DNA from: Microbacterium sp. 1.5R
GTDB lineage: Bacteria > Actinomycetota > Actinomycetes > Actinomycetales > Microbacteriaceae
Reading direction: 5' to 3'
DNA length: 64,000 nt
Assembly (NCBI RefSeq): GCF_007667425.1
Contig: NZ_VDRC01000002.1
Coordinates: 893,072-957,071 of the forward strand
The position numbers were made by a program, and so were the translations under genes. Every line of letters begins with the position of its first letter. Positions within the stretch are counted from its first letter, which is position 1. Positions 35,866-44,361 of the stretch are shown here, piece by piece. The notes under the pieces were generated by a model, which had not been told where the DNA came from, did not search any database, and saw only the letters and a program-made list of their open reading frames with translations.

Positions 35866-36847
35866 CCGCTACGACGTGATCCCCGTGGGGATCACGCGCG
35901 AGGGTGCCTTCGTCCTCGAGGACGACGACCCGACGAAGTTCCCGCTGGATGCCGCGCATCTGCCGGAAGTGGTCGACAACGGCACACGCGTGCTGTGGCC
36001 CGAGCCGGGCGGAGATCGCACCCTGCGCGTCGTCCGGGAGGGCGGCGCCGTCGACGGTCTCGGTGAGATCGATGTGGTGCTGCCCATCCTGCACGGACCG
36101 CACGGCGAGGACGGCACGATCCAGGGGTACTTCGACACCCTCGAGGTGCCCTACGCAGGCGGCGGGGTGCTCGATTCGGCGCTCTGCATGGACAAGCACT
36201 TCATGAAGGTGGCGCTGCAGGCCGCCGGGATCGCCGTCGCGCCGTGGCGCACGGTTCGGGCGCGGGAGTGGGAGTCCGACCCGGATGCCGTCCGCGCCGC
36301 CGCCGCCGAGCTCGGGTCGCCGCTCTTCGTGAAGCCGGCGCGGGCGGGGTCGAGCGTCGGGGTGTCGAAGGTCGACGCTCTCGGCGAGCTCGACGCGGCT
36401 CTGGCCGTGGCGTTCGCCGAGGACGACAAGGTGCTCATCGAGACCGGCGTCGTCGGACGCGAGATCGAGGTGGCCATCCTCGAGAGCGCCGACGGCGTCC
36501 GTGCCTCGCTCCCCGGGGAGATCGTGCTCACCTCGCGCGGCTTCTACGATTTCGAGGGCAAGTACCTGGGCGGCGACGGCGTCGACGTCGTGTGCCCGGC
36601 CGACCTCGACGACGCAGAGGTCGACGCGATCCAGGAGGCGGGGATCCGTGCCTTCGAGGCGGTCGACGGACGCGGGCTCGCGCGGGTCGACATGTTCCTC
36701 ACCGCGGCCGGCGACCTCGTCGTCAACGAGCTGAACACGATGCCCGGGTTCACGCCGATCTCGATGTTCCCGAAGTGCTGGGTGGCGTCAGGGCTGAGCT
36801 ACGGCGATCTCATCTCCGAGCTGATCGAGGCCGGCCTGCGACGCTGA
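35765..36847 (+). CDS. ddl: D-alanine--D-alanine ligase
   Basis: 360 residues. VVVLFGGRSSEHSISSATA at the N-terminus, LHGPHGEDGTIQG, the ATP-grasp segments KPARAGSSVGVSKV and GREIEVAIL, and the metal/product site NELNTMPGFTPISMFPK are all present. It makes D-Ala-D-Ala for peptidoglycan. The ATG cannot be moved downstream without losing the conserved N-terminus, so the 101-base overlap with the gpsA tail is real. Ribosome site GGGGGAG is upstream within gpsA. Confidence 0.95.
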   Translation: MDKQRVVVLFGGRSSEHSISSATAGGVLGAIDRDRYDVIPVGITREGAFVLEDDDPTKFPLDAAHLPEVVDNGTRVLWPEPGGDRTLRVVREGGAVDGLGEIDVVLPILHGPHGEDGTIQGYFDTLEVPYAGGGVLDSALCMDKHFMKVALQAAGIAVAPWRTVRAREWESDPDAVRAAAAELGSPLFVKPARAGSSVGVSKVDALGELDAALAVAFAEDDKVLIETGVVGREIEVAILESADGVRASLPGEIVLTSRGFYDFEGKYLGGDGVDVVCPADLDDAEVDAIQEAGIRAFEAVDGRGLARVDMFLTAAGDLVVNELNTMPGFTPISMFPKCWVASGLSYGDLISELIEAGLRR

Positions 36848-36881
36848 CCGCAGCCGCGCCGCGGCGGTTCGGCAGCGGGGT

Positions 36882-37412
36882 TCAGCCCGCCGTCGAGCCG
36901 TCGTCCGTGCCCTGATCGCTGCTGCCGTCCGTGTTCTCATCCGTCGGGATGCGGTCGGTGCAGCGCGCCGTGGCAGGGGCGAGACCGGCGCGGATGCTTG
37001 TCGACAGCTGCTCCACCACGGTGCGGAAGTCGATCTCCGAGCCGCGACGGATGATGACCTCGATAGCCGGGTCTCGCCCGTAGGTGACGAGGCGCTGCCG
37101 CTCCTCCTCCTGGTCGAGGACGAGCCAGTCGACGCCGCCGATCGTCGTGCACACGTCGGTCGACGGGGCGGGCGGCTCCACGCCGCACCGCAGCACGACG
37201 GTCGGGTCGCCCCAGGCCCCCGTCGCCTGAGCATCGGTCCACACCCGGTCGAGATCGCCCACGGCGTCGGGCAGGAGCACCGAGACCTCAGCGCAGGCCG
37301 GGTCGTTGGCGTCGTCGGCCGGCTCCAGGTGGATCGTGGTCGAACAGCCGGCGAGCCCCGCGGCGACGAGCAGCATGCCCGCGACGAAGAGCAGACGGCG
37401 AGAGGTGGGCAT
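36882..37412 (-). CDS. DUF3515 family lipoprotein
   Basis: 176 residues with a lipoprotein signal: basic N-terminus, hydrophobic core and lipobox L-A-G-C (Cys23). The mature part begins STTIHLEPADDANDP and carries CAEVSVLLPD, VVLRCGVEPP and VCTTIGGVDWLVLDQ; four Cys could form disulfides. It ends in an Asp/Thr/Ser-rich tail. DUF3515 proteins are actinobacterial and often lie beside thiL, as here; function unknown. Divergent from thiL with both -10 hexamers inside a 23-base gap. Confidence 0.85.
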   Translation of the reverse strand: MPTSRRLLFVAGMLLVAAGLAGCSTTIHLEPADDANDPACAEVSVLLPDAVGDLDRVWTDAQATGAWGDPTVVLRCGVEPPAPSTDVCTTIGGVDWLVLDQEEERQRLVTYGRDPAIEVIIRRGSEIDFRTVVEQLSTSIRAGLAPATARCTDRIPTDENTDGSSDQGTDDGSTAG

Positions 37413-37418
37413 GCATCC

Positions 37419-37424
37419 AGGCTA
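37419..37424 (-). promoter_or_regulatory. Leaderless-type -10 hexamer for the DUF3515 gene
   Basis: TAGCCT on the minus strand, 6 bases before ATG 37412. It overlaps the thiL hexamer on the other strand. Confidence 0.6.
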
Positions 37425-37428
37425 CCTT
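37423..37428 (+). promoter_or_regulatory. Leaderless-type -10 hexamer for thiL
   Basis: TACCTT, 7 bases before ATG 37436. It overlaps the opposite-strand hexamer by two bases, so the two promoters probably compete. Confidence 0.5.
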
Positions 37429-37435
37429 TGACAGC

Positions 37436-38431
37436 ATGCCCTCCCGACCCGATGCCGACGATCCGCGCCTCGGTGACCTGTCCGAGGGCGAGATCCTCCG
37501 GGCGATCCTCGCCCGGACGTCGCGGGCCACGCATGCGCTGATCGGCCCTGGTGACGACGCGGCCGTGATCGCCGCGCCGTCCGGCTCGGTCGTCGCGACT
37601 ACCGACACGCTGGTGCACGGTCCTGACTTCCGGCTGGCGTGGTCCACCGGTCACGACCTCGGGTGGAAGGCGGCGGCGGTCAATCTCGCCGACGTCGCGG
37701 CCATGGGTGCGCGTCCGACGGCACTGCTGGTCGCGCTGGCCGTGCCGCGGGACCTGCGTCTCTCGTTCGTGGAGCAGCTCGCCGACGGGTTCCGCGAGGC
37801 TTGCGCGGCGCTCGCCCCCGGATGCGCGGTCGTCGGCGGTGACCTCACCGTGTCCGACGTGCTCACGGTCGCGGTGACCGCTCTCGGCGACCTCGAGGAT
37901 CGGGCCCCGGTCACCCGCAGCGGCGCCCTAGTCGGCGACACGGTCGCGGTGGCCGGCGAGCTGGGTCACGCCGCACAGGGTCTGCAGCTGCTGTTCACCC
38001 GGTTCCGCGACGGCGAGACTCCCGTCGCCGTCGACCCTGCGGCGCTCGGCGAGGGCGATCGCGCGGCGCTCGTCGCGCAGTTGCGTCCGTCCCCTCCGAT
38101 CGGACTCGGCCCGGTGGCCGCCGTCGCCGGGGCCTCGGCGATGATGGACGTCTCCGACGGGCTCGCCCTCGATGCGCGGCGCATGGCCGCGGCATCCGGG
38201 GTCACGATCGATCTCGCGTCATCGGCCCTGGGCGGTGATCCGCGTCTCGCCCTGGCCGGGGGAGAGGACCACGCGCTGCTGGCCACGTTCCCCCGCTCCG
38301 CCCTGCCCCCCGGCTTCCGGCGGATCGGCGAGGTGCGGGAGCGGACGGAGGACGACCTGCTCCTCGACGGCGAACCGGTCGACATCAGCGGGTGGGACCC
38401 GTACCGGGACTGGGACTCGGCGTCAGGCTGA
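37436..38431 (+). CDS. thiL: Thiamine-monophosphate kinase
   Basis: 331 residues of the PurM/ThiL fold. Nucleotide/metal motifs: LIGPGDDAAVIAAP, TTDTLVHGPDF, AAVNLADVAAMGARP, VVGGDLTVSD and MMDVSDGLALD. It phosphorylates thiamine monophosphate to the active diphosphate. The 3' end overlaps convergent rsmD by nine bases. Leaderless start. Confidence 0.93.
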   Translation: MPSRPDADDPRLGDLSEGEILRAILARTSRATHALIGPGDDAAVIAAPSGSVVATTDTLVHGPDFRLAWSTGHDLGWKAAAVNLADVAAMGARPTALLVALAVPRDLRLSFVEQLADGFREACAALAPGCAVVGGDLTVSDVLTVAVTALGDLEDRAPVTRSGALVGDTVAVAGELGHAAQGLQLLFTRFRDGETPVAVDPAALGEGDRAALVAQLRPSPPIGLGPVAAVAGASAMMDVSDGLALDARRMAAASGVTIDLASSALGGDPRLALAGGEDHALLATFPRSALPPGFRRIGEVRERTEDDLLLDGEPVDISGWDPYRDWDSASG

Positions 38432-39004
38432 TCCCTCGTCGGGCGTCGGGGGCACAGCCCACCAGAGAGTCGTGTCGCCGTAGGTCTTCTCGCGGAGCAG
38501 CTCGAGGCCCGCGGTGGCCAGATCCGGTGGGGTCGATCGCCGCGCGCGCTCGATGACCACCAGCGCCTCCGGCGAGAGCAGGGGAGCCAGCGCCACGAGG
38601 TCGCTCGTCATCGCGTCGTCGTCGAGGTCGTAGGGCGGGTCGGTGAAGACGAGGTCGAAGGGACCGGCCGCTCGCTGCAGGAACGCCCGCACGGCGCTCT
38701 GATGCACACGCGTCGTGGCGATGCCGGCCGCCTTCGCCACGATGCCGGCATTGCGACGGATGATCGCGGCGGCGGTGCGGCCCTGCTCGACGAGGTCGAC
38801 AGAGGCTGCGCCGCGACTGAGGGACTCGAGGCCGAGCGCACCCGATCCGGCATAGAGGTCGAGGACTCGTGCACCGGCGATCGCATCCGAGGATTCGAGG
38901 GCGCCGAACAGCGACTCCCGCACTCGGTCGCTGGTGGGGCGGGTGCCGCTCCCCGGCACGTCGAGTCGGGCGCCTCTGGCCGCTCCGGCGATGATCCTCG
39001 TCAC
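38423..39004 (-). CDS. rsmD: 16S rRNA (guanine(966)-N(2))-methyltransferase
   Basis: 193 residues. N-terminal TRIIAGAARGARLDVP and TRPTSDRVRESLF, SAM-binding VLDLYAGSGALGLESLSRGA, and the catalytic FTDPPYDLD motif identify RsmD. It methylates 16S rRNA during 30S assembly. GTG start with a TATCGT hexamer 6 bases upstream; divergent from recG. Confidence 0.94.
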   Translation of the reverse strand: MTRIIAGAARGARLDVPGSGTRPTSDRVRESLFGALESSDAIAGARVLDLYAGSGALGLESLSRGAASVDLVEQGRTAAAIIRRNAGIVAKAAGIATTRVHQSAVRAFLQRAAGPFDLVFTDPPYDLDDDAMTSDLVALAPLLSPEALVVIERARRSTPPDLATAGLELLREKTYGDTTLWWAVPPTPDEGSA

Positions 39005-39010
39005 CCGTTC

Positions 39011-39016
39011 ACGATA
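39011..39016 (-). promoter_or_regulatory. Leaderless-type -10 hexamer for rsmD
   Basis: TATCGT on the minus strand, 6 bases before the GTG at 39004. Confidence 0.6.
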
Positions 39017-39053
39017 CGACAGCCGCCGTGCGCGTCGTGTCGGTGCCGCCTTC

Positions 39054-39059
39054 TAGACT
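39054..39059 (+). promoter_or_regulatory. Leaderless-type -10 hexamer for recG
   Basis: TAGACT, exactly 6 bases before ATG 39066; no ribosome site. Confidence 0.6.
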
Positions 39060-39065
39060 CGGATC

Positions 39066-41240
39066 ATGCCGCTCTCGCTCGACACGTCTCTGCAGGAGGC
39101 GCTCGGAGCGACCCCGGCGAAGGCGCTCGACCGAGCCTTCGGCATGACGACCGTCGGCGATCTCGTCTCGCACTATCCGCGCCGGTACGCAGACCCGGGA
39201 GAGCTGACTCCGATCCGCGAGCTGCCCATCGGCGAGACCGTCACGATCGTCGCCGAGGTGCTGTCGTCGAGCGCCCGAGCCATGCGCAACCGCCGAGGGG
39301 CGATGGCCGACGTGGTGATCGGCGACGGCATCGGCAAGATGTCCCTGACGTTCTTCGCGAAGAACATCGGCGCCGCCAAATGGCGGACCGAAGAGCTGGC
39401 GGTCGGGCGCCGGGGCGTCTTTTCCGGCAAGGTGGGCGAGTTCAACGGCGTCACCCAGTTCGCGCACCCCGAGTACGAGCTCTTCGACGACGAGGACGCC
39501 GCTCGTCGCCGCGCTGATGCGCGAGCGGCCGTGCTCATCCCGATCTATCCGGCGACGTCGAGCCTGCAGACCTGGCAGATCGCGAAGTTCGTCGGTCGCG
39601 TGCTCGACGACCTCGCGGACGTGCCCGAACCCCTCGCCGCGGATGTGCGGGCTCGCGAGGAGCTGCTGACGGCACGCGAGGCGCTCGAGCAGATCCACCG
39701 TCCGAAGACCCGCAACGACATCGACCCCGCCGTACGCACTCTCCGCATGCACGAGGCGCTGACCCTGCAGACGGCGCTGCTGCAGCAGCGCGACGCGGTC
39801 CGCTCGCTCGCCGCGACGACTCGTCCGGCGAAACCGGGCGGGCTACTCGAGCGCTTCGACGCGGCGTTGCCGTATTCGCTCACTCCCGATCAGCAGACGG
39901 TCGGCGAGCAGGTCGCCCACGACCTCGTCGGTTCGTGGCCGATGAACCGGCTCGTCCAGGGAGAGGTCGGTTCCGGTAAGACGCTCGTGGCGCTCCGGGC
40001 CATGCTGCAGGTCGCGGAGTCCGGCGGACAGGCGGCGCTGATCGCGCCCACCGAGGTGCTCGCCGGTCAGCATCTCCGCTCGATCACCAAGATGCTCGGT
40101 CCGCAGCTCGCTCCGCTCGTCATGCCGACGTTGCTCACAGGTCAGATGCCGGCTGCCGAGAGACGCAAGGCCGCGCTGAGAGTCGCCTCAGGGCAGTCGC
40201 TCATCGTCGTCGGCACGCACGCCCTGCTCGGCGAGAAGACCACGTTCGCCGACCTCGGCCTCGTCGTGGTCGACGAGCAGCACCGTTTCGGCGTCGAACA
40301 GCGCGAGGCGCTCCGGGCGAAGGGATCCAGTCCGCACGCCCTCGTGCTGACCGCGACGCCGATCCCGCGCACGGTCGCGATGACGGTGTTCGGCGACCTC
40401 GATACGTCTGTCATCCGCACCATGCCGAAGGGACGAGCCGGCATCGAGTCGTTCGTCGCGCCCCTCGCAGAGCATCCGGGGTGGTTCAATCGCGTCTGGG
40501 AGCGCGCGGCCGAGGAGATCGCACAGGGACGCCAGGTGTTCGCCGTCTGCGCAGCGATCGACACGACGAAGAAGACCGCCGAGGTGGGCGAGCAGTCCCT
40601 TCTTCAGGGAGAGGGCGCTGCCGGGCCGAAGTGGGGCGTCGTGCAGCTCGACGAGGCTCTGGCCACGCATCCGAAGCTCGGCGGTCTGCGCAGGGCTGTG
40701 CTGCACGGGCGCATGCCGTCGGACGAGAAGGATGCCGTGATGCAGTCCTTCGCCCGAGGCGACATCGACCTGCTGATCGCGACGACCGTCATCGAGGTCG
40801 GCGTCGACGTGCCCAACGCCTCGACCATGATCGTCCTCGACGCCGACCGCTTCGGCGTGTCGCAGCTGCACCAGTTGCGCGGCCGGGTGGGTCGAGGAGG
40901 AGTCCCCGGCCTCTGCCTGCTGGTGACGGAGGCCGAGGCGGGCTCTGTCGCGCGCGAGCGGGTCGACGCGGTGGCCGCGACGCTCGACGGTTTCGCTCTC
41001 GCCGAGGTCGACCTCGAGCTCCGCGGTGAGGGCGATGTGCTCGGCGCAGCACAGGCCGGCGTGCGTTCGTCGCTCAAACTTCTCCGGGTGGTCAAGGACT
41101 CGAAGCTCATCGTGCGGGCGCGCGAACTGGCGGAGGCCATCCTCGTTGCCGACCCCGATCTCGGTGCGAATCCCGGACTCCGCGCGGCCATCGCGCGCCG
41201 CGTGACGGAGGAAGACCGAGCGGCCCTCGCGAAGAACTGA
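39066..41240 (+). CDS. recG: ATP-dependent DNA helicase RecG
   Basis: 724 residues. An OB-fold wedge domain at the N-terminus (VGDLVSHYPRRYADPGELTP, FFAKNIGAAKW) is followed by a superfamily 2 helicase core: Walker A GEVGSGKTLVAL near 302, GTHALL, DEQHRFGVEQR, TATPIPRT, and the motif V/VI region IEVGVDVPNAS and QLRGRVGRGG. It remodels stalled forks and branched DNA. Divergent from rsmD; followed by coaD under its own promoter. Confidence 0.96.
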   Translation: MPLSLDTSLQEALGATPAKALDRAFGMTTVGDLVSHYPRRYADPGELTPIRELPIGETVTIVAEVLSSSARAMRNRRGAMADVVIGDGIGKMSLTFFAKNIGAAKWRTEELAVGRRGVFSGKVGEFNGVTQFAHPEYELFDDEDAARRRADARAAVLIPIYPATSSLQTWQIAKFVGRVLDDLADVPEPLAADVRAREELLTAREALEQIHRPKTRNDIDPAVRTLRMHEALTLQTALLQQRDAVRSLAATTRPAKPGGLLERFDAALPYSLTPDQQTVGEQVAHDLVGSWPMNRLVQGEVGSGKTLVALRAMLQVAESGGQAALIAPTEVLAGQHLRSITKMLGPQLAPLVMPTLLTGQMPAAERRKAALRVASGQSLIVVGTHALLGEKTTFADLGLVVVDEQHRFGVEQREALRAKGSSPHALVLTATPIPRTVAMTVFGDLDTSVIRTMPKGRAGIESFVAPLAEHPGWFNRVWERAAEEIAQGRQVFAVCAAIDTTKKTAEVGEQSLLQGEGAAGPKWGVVQLDEALATHPKLGGLRRAVLHGRMPSDEKDAVMQSFARGDIDLLIATTVIEVGVDVPNASTMIVLDADRFGVSQLHQLRGRVGRGGVPGLCLLVTEAEAGSVARERVDAVAATLDGFALAEVDLELRGEGDVLGAAQAGVRSSLKLLRVVKDSKLIVRARELAEAILVADPDLGANPGLRAAIARRVTEEDRAALAKN

Positions 41241-41258
41241 CGCCGGTTCGAGGTGCCC

Positions 41259-41264
41259 TAGGCT
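41259..41264 (+). promoter_or_regulatory. Leaderless-type -10 hexamer for coaD
   Basis: TAGGCT, 6 bases before ATG 41271. Confidence 0.6.
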
Positions 41265-41270
41265 GGACGC

Positions 41271-41768
41271 ATGAGCAGCCGGATCGCCGTCGTCCCGGGT
41301 TCCTTCGATCCACCGACCCTGGGCCACCTGGACGTGATCCGGCGTGCGGCGAAACTGTACGACGAGCTGCACGTGCTCGTCGTGCACAACCCCGGCAAAG
41401 AGGCGATGCTCCCGATCGCGCAGCGTATGTCGCTGCTCGAGCAGTCCATCGCCGAAGACGGCATGGACGGCAACGTCGTCGTTGGGTCATGGAGCATGGG
41501 CCTTCTCGTCGACTATGCGCGGGACGTCGACGCCGGTGTCCTGGTGAAGGGGATCCGCTCCCAGGTCGATGTCGCCTACGAATCCCCGATGGCGATCGTC
41601 AACCGGCACCTCGCCGACATCGAGACGGTGTTCCTGCTGCCCGATCCGTCGCACGCCCTCGTGTCGAGTTCACTCGTGCGCCAGGTGGCGGGTCTCGGGG
41701 GAGACATCTCGCCCTTCGTGCCGCCGGCCGTCGCCGCGTTCCTCGACACCGGTGCCCGGGGGATCTGA
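41271..41768 (+). CDS. coaD: Phosphopantetheine adenylyltransferase
   Basis: 165 residues. The nucleotidyltransferase signature [14 protein letters not shown] is at residues 10-23, [12 protein letters not shown] follows, and the C-terminal [15 protein letters not shown] matches the ISS-x-x-VR motif. It catalyses the fourth step of coenzyme A synthesis. Leaderless start fixed by the hexamer. Confidence 0.95.
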   Translation: MSSRIAVVPGSFDPPTLGHLDVIRRAAKLYDELHVLVVHNPGKEAMLPIAQRMSLLEQSIAEDGMDGNVVVGSWSMGLLVDYARDVDAGVLVKGIRSQVDVAYESPMAIVNRHLADIETVFLLPDPSHALVSSSLVRQVAGLGGDISPFVPPAVAAFLDTGARGI

Positions 41769-41826
41769 CCCGCTCGCGCGGCGTCGGCACTCAGGCGTCG
41801 ACCAGCCCCGTTCTCTGTGGAGCCGG

Positions 41827-41832
41827 TAGCAT
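41827..41832 (+). promoter_or_regulatory. Leaderless-type -10 hexamer for the DUF177-rpmF operon
   Basis: TAGCAT, 6 bases before the GTG at 41839. Confidence 0.6.
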
Positions 41833-41838
41833 TGCGGG

Positions 41839-42399
41839 GTGCGTTCCCGATTCAACGGCCCTTTCGTCCTTCCCGTCCGCGACATCGTTCGCAAGCCGGG
41901 CGAGATGCGCGAGCATGCCTTCACGGTGACTCTCGACGAGCCGTGGGGCGAGGGCATCGTGTCGTTCGCGAAGGGCTCCGAGCTCGACCTCGACGTCCGT
42001 CTCGAGTCCGTCCACGAGGGCATTCTCGTGTCCGGCGCGGCCGACGCCGAGTACTCCGGAGTGTGCGGCCGGTGCCTGACCGACATCGCCCGGCCCGTCG
42101 AAGTCGAGTTCCAGGAGCTTTTCGCGTATCCTGGTGAGGAAGAAACTGACTTCGAGGTTCAAGACGACCACGTGGATCTTGAAAATCTTGTCAGGGATGC
42201 GGCCGTATTGTCGCTTCCATTTCAGCCGGTGTGTCAGCCGGATTGCCTCGGGCTCGACCCGATCACGGGCGAGAGGCTGACCGAGAGCACCGGATCGGAG
42301 CAGGCAGCTCCCATCGATCCTCGATGGAGTGCGCTCCAGCAGATCACAGACCAAGACGGCGCGGCAGAGAGCAGCGCCGCCGAGAAAGAAGAGAGCTAG
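41839..42399 (+). CDS. DUF177 (YceD-like) protein
   Basis: 186 residues. VSGAADAEYSGVCGRCLTDIARP carries the family Cys pair, and LPFQPVCQPDCLGLDP the second pair; an acidic middle (PGEEETDFEV) and an Asp/Glu-rich tail are typical. YceD-type proteins precede rpmF and have been linked to 23S rRNA/50S assembly. The GTG start is supported by the leaderless promoter. rpmF begins 3 bases after the stop. Confidence 0.9.
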   Translation: MRSRFNGPFVLPVRDIVRKPGEMREHAFTVTLDEPWGEGIVSFAKGSELDLDVRLESVHEGILVSGAADAEYSGVCGRCLTDIARPVEVEFQELFAYPGEEETDFEVQDDHVDLENLVRDAAVLSLPFQPVCQPDCLGLDPITGERLTESTGSEQAAPIDPRWSALQQITDQDGAAESSAAEKEES

Positions 42400-42401
42400 T
42401 C

Positions 42402-42611
42402 ATGGCTGGTAACCCCCCGAAGCGCAAGGTCTCCCGTTCCAACACCCGCTCGCGTCGCGCGCAGTGGAAGGCCGAGGCTCCCGCGCTCGTCAAGACCATC
42501 GAGAACGGCAAGGTCGTCTACAGCCGTCCTCACCAGGCGAAGGTCGTCACCGACTCGCAGGGCACCGAGCTCTTCCTGGAGTACAAGGGCCGCAAGGTCG
42601 CTGACGTCTGA
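42402..42611 (+). CDS. rpmF: 50S ribosomal protein L32
   Basis: 69 residues. [22 protein letters not shown] is the conserved N-terminal part. It lacks the usual four-Cys zinc ribbon (no Cys at all), so it is a zinc-independent form. Such forms are typically used under zinc limitation or as the sole copy in some actinobacteria. AAGAGAG upstream; translated with the DUF177 gene. Confidence 0.93.
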   Translation: MAGNPPKRKVSRSNTRSRRAQWKAEAPALVKTIENGKVVYSRPHQAKVVTDSQGTELFLEYKGRKVADV

Positions 42612-42627
42612 GTCGCGACTTCACGCC

Positions 42628-43320
42628 GTGACAGAGGTCCCTGGGGGGACGAGACCTCTCCCTGAGAAGCTCCGTGTCGATATCGACGCGGAGCTTCTGG
42701 AGTTGGCGCTCACCCACCGGTCGTACGCGTACGAGCACGGCGGCATCCCTCATAACGAGCGACTCGAGTTCCTCGGAGACTCCGTCCTCGGGCAGGCCGT
42801 GACGGTGATGCTGTTCACGACCCATCCCGATCTCGACGAAGGTTCTCTCGCCAAGCGCCGGGCGAGCGTGGTCTCGACCGTCGCCCTCGCGGAAGTCGCG
42901 CGCGGCATCGACCTGGGCAGCCACCTGCGGCTCGGTCGGGGCGAGGAGCAGACCGGTGGACGCGACAAGGACTCGATCCTCGCCGACACGATGGAGGCCG
43001 TCATCGGCGCCACGTTCCTGTCGGCCGGACCGGATGCCGCGACGGAACTCGTGTTGCGTCTGACTGAGCCGTTGCTCGCAGACCCCGAGCGCTACGGCGC
43101 GGCGATGGACCCGAAGACGAGTCTCCAGGAGCTCGCGGCGCGCCTCGGGCTGACCGCCCCGCAGTACTCGATCGAGGCCAGCGGTCCCGATCACGACCGT
43201 CGCTTCACTGCGACGGTGACCGTCGGCGATGTCAGCATGAACGGGCTGGGCAGCAGCAAGAAGACGGCGGAGATGGCTGCGGCGCTGAGCGCATGGCGTC
43301 TGCTCGACGAACGTGCCTGA
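42628..43320 (+). CDS. rnc: Ribonuclease III
   Basis: 230 residues. The catalytic signature [16 protein letters not shown] is near residues 44-59, the second acidic site DTMEAVIGA follows, and the C-terminal double-stranded-RNA-binding domain ends with [16 protein letters not shown]. It processes rRNA precursors and double-stranded RNA. GTG start 16 bases after rpmF; the stop overlaps the mutM start by 8 bases. Confidence 0.95.
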   Translation: MTEVPGGTRPLPEKLRVDIDAELLELALTHRSYAYEHGGIPHNERLEFLGDSVLGQAVTVMLFTTHPDLDEGSLAKRRASVVSTVALAEVARGIDLGSHLRLGRGEEQTGGRDKDSILADTMEAVIGATFLSAGPDAATELVLRLTEPLLADPERYGAAMDPKTSLQELAARLGLTAPQYSIEASGPDHDRRFTATVTVGDVSMNGLGSSKKTAEMAAALSAWRLLDERA

Positions 43321-44176
43321 ACTCCCTGAGGTGGAGGTCGTGCGGGCGGGTCTCGCCCCCGCGGCCATCGGCTCCGTCATCACCGCCGTCAGCGTGCTCG
43401 ACGAACGAGCGCTCACCCGGCACGCCGCGGGTGCAGCCGACTTCGTCGCCCGACTCGAGGGACACCGCTTCGCTGCGGCCGACCGCCGCGGAAAGTTCCT
43501 CTGGCTGCCGCTCGACTCGGGAGGGACCGCGCTCATCGCCCATCTCGGTATGAGCGGTCAGATGCTGCTTCGCGCGCCGGACGCCCCGGCCGAGCGGCAT
43601 GAGCGGATCAGGCTGAGCCTCGAGCATCCGACCCATGGCGAACTGGCCGTCGTCTTCGCCGATCAGCGGACCTTCGGGTCCCTCGCCGTCGACGAGCTGC
43701 GTGACGACGGCCCATCGCGCATCCCGTCACAGGTACTCCACATCGCTCGCGATCCGATGGATCCGCTGTTCGACGACGCGGCTTTCCTCGCCGCACTGCG
43801 CCGCAGAAGCAGCGGGATCAAACGCGTCCTGCTCGACCAGCAGGTGATCAGCGGGGTCGGCAACATCTACGCCGACGAGTCGCTGTGGGCCGCGCGCATC
43901 CACCCGGAGACGGTGGCCTCCGCTCTGTCGACGCGTGCGGCATCGCGCTTGCTCGCCGAGATCCGATCCGTGCTGGCGAAGGCGCTCGCTGAGGGCGGCA
44001 CGAGCTTCGACGCGCAGTACGTGAACGTCAACGGCCAGGCCGGGTACTTCGCGCACTCCCTAAACGCGTACGGACGCGGGGGAGAGCCGTGCCCGCGGTG
44101 CGGCGGCCCGATCCGCCGCACCGCGTTCATGAACCGGTCGAGTCACTACTGCCCGCGCTGCCAACGTCGTCGCTGA
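43313..44176 (+). CDS. mutM: Formamidopyrimidine-DNA glycosylase
   Basis: 287 residues. The chain starts [15 protein letters not shown], giving the catalytic N-terminal Pro after processing and the Glu at position 3. The H2TH region ([17 protein letters not shown]) and the C-terminal zinc finger CPRCGG...HYCPRCQRR are complete. It excises 8-oxoguanine. GTG start within the rnc 3' end. The stop at 44174-44176 directly abuts the left 12-bp repeat of the island. Confidence 0.96.
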   Translation: MPELPEVEVVRAGLAPAAIGSVITAVSVLDERALTRHAAGAADFVARLEGHRFAAADRRGKFLWLPLDSGGTALIAHLGMSGQMLLRAPDAPAERHERIRLSLEHPTHGELAVVFADQRTFGSLAVDELRDDGPSRIPSQVLHIARDPMDPLFDDAAFLAALRRRSSGIKRVLLDQQVISGVGNIYADESLWAARIHPETVASALSTRAASRLLAEIRSVLAKALAEGGTSFDAQYVNVNGQAGYFAHSLNAYGRGGEPCPRCGGPIRRTAFMNRSSHYCPRCQRRR

Positions 44177-44188
44177 CCCGGCCGACGT
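44177..44188 (+). repeat. Left 12-bp direct repeat of the island
   Basis: CCCGGCCGACGT, identical to 45813-45824. It begins at the base after the mutM stop codon. Confidence 0.85.
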
Positions 44189-44361
44189 AGCATGTTCTGC
44201 TGAGGGACCTGATTCACGCGTAGATTTTTCTGTGCATCTCGGGACTGCAAGGAGATCGCGGCCGCGCTTATGCTACTTTGAGGCCGGATCTCGGTAAGAT
44301 TCAGTTCGGACGGCGTTTCTAGCCTCCTCGCTCGCGGGAGGGGGACAGATTTGGAGGATGA

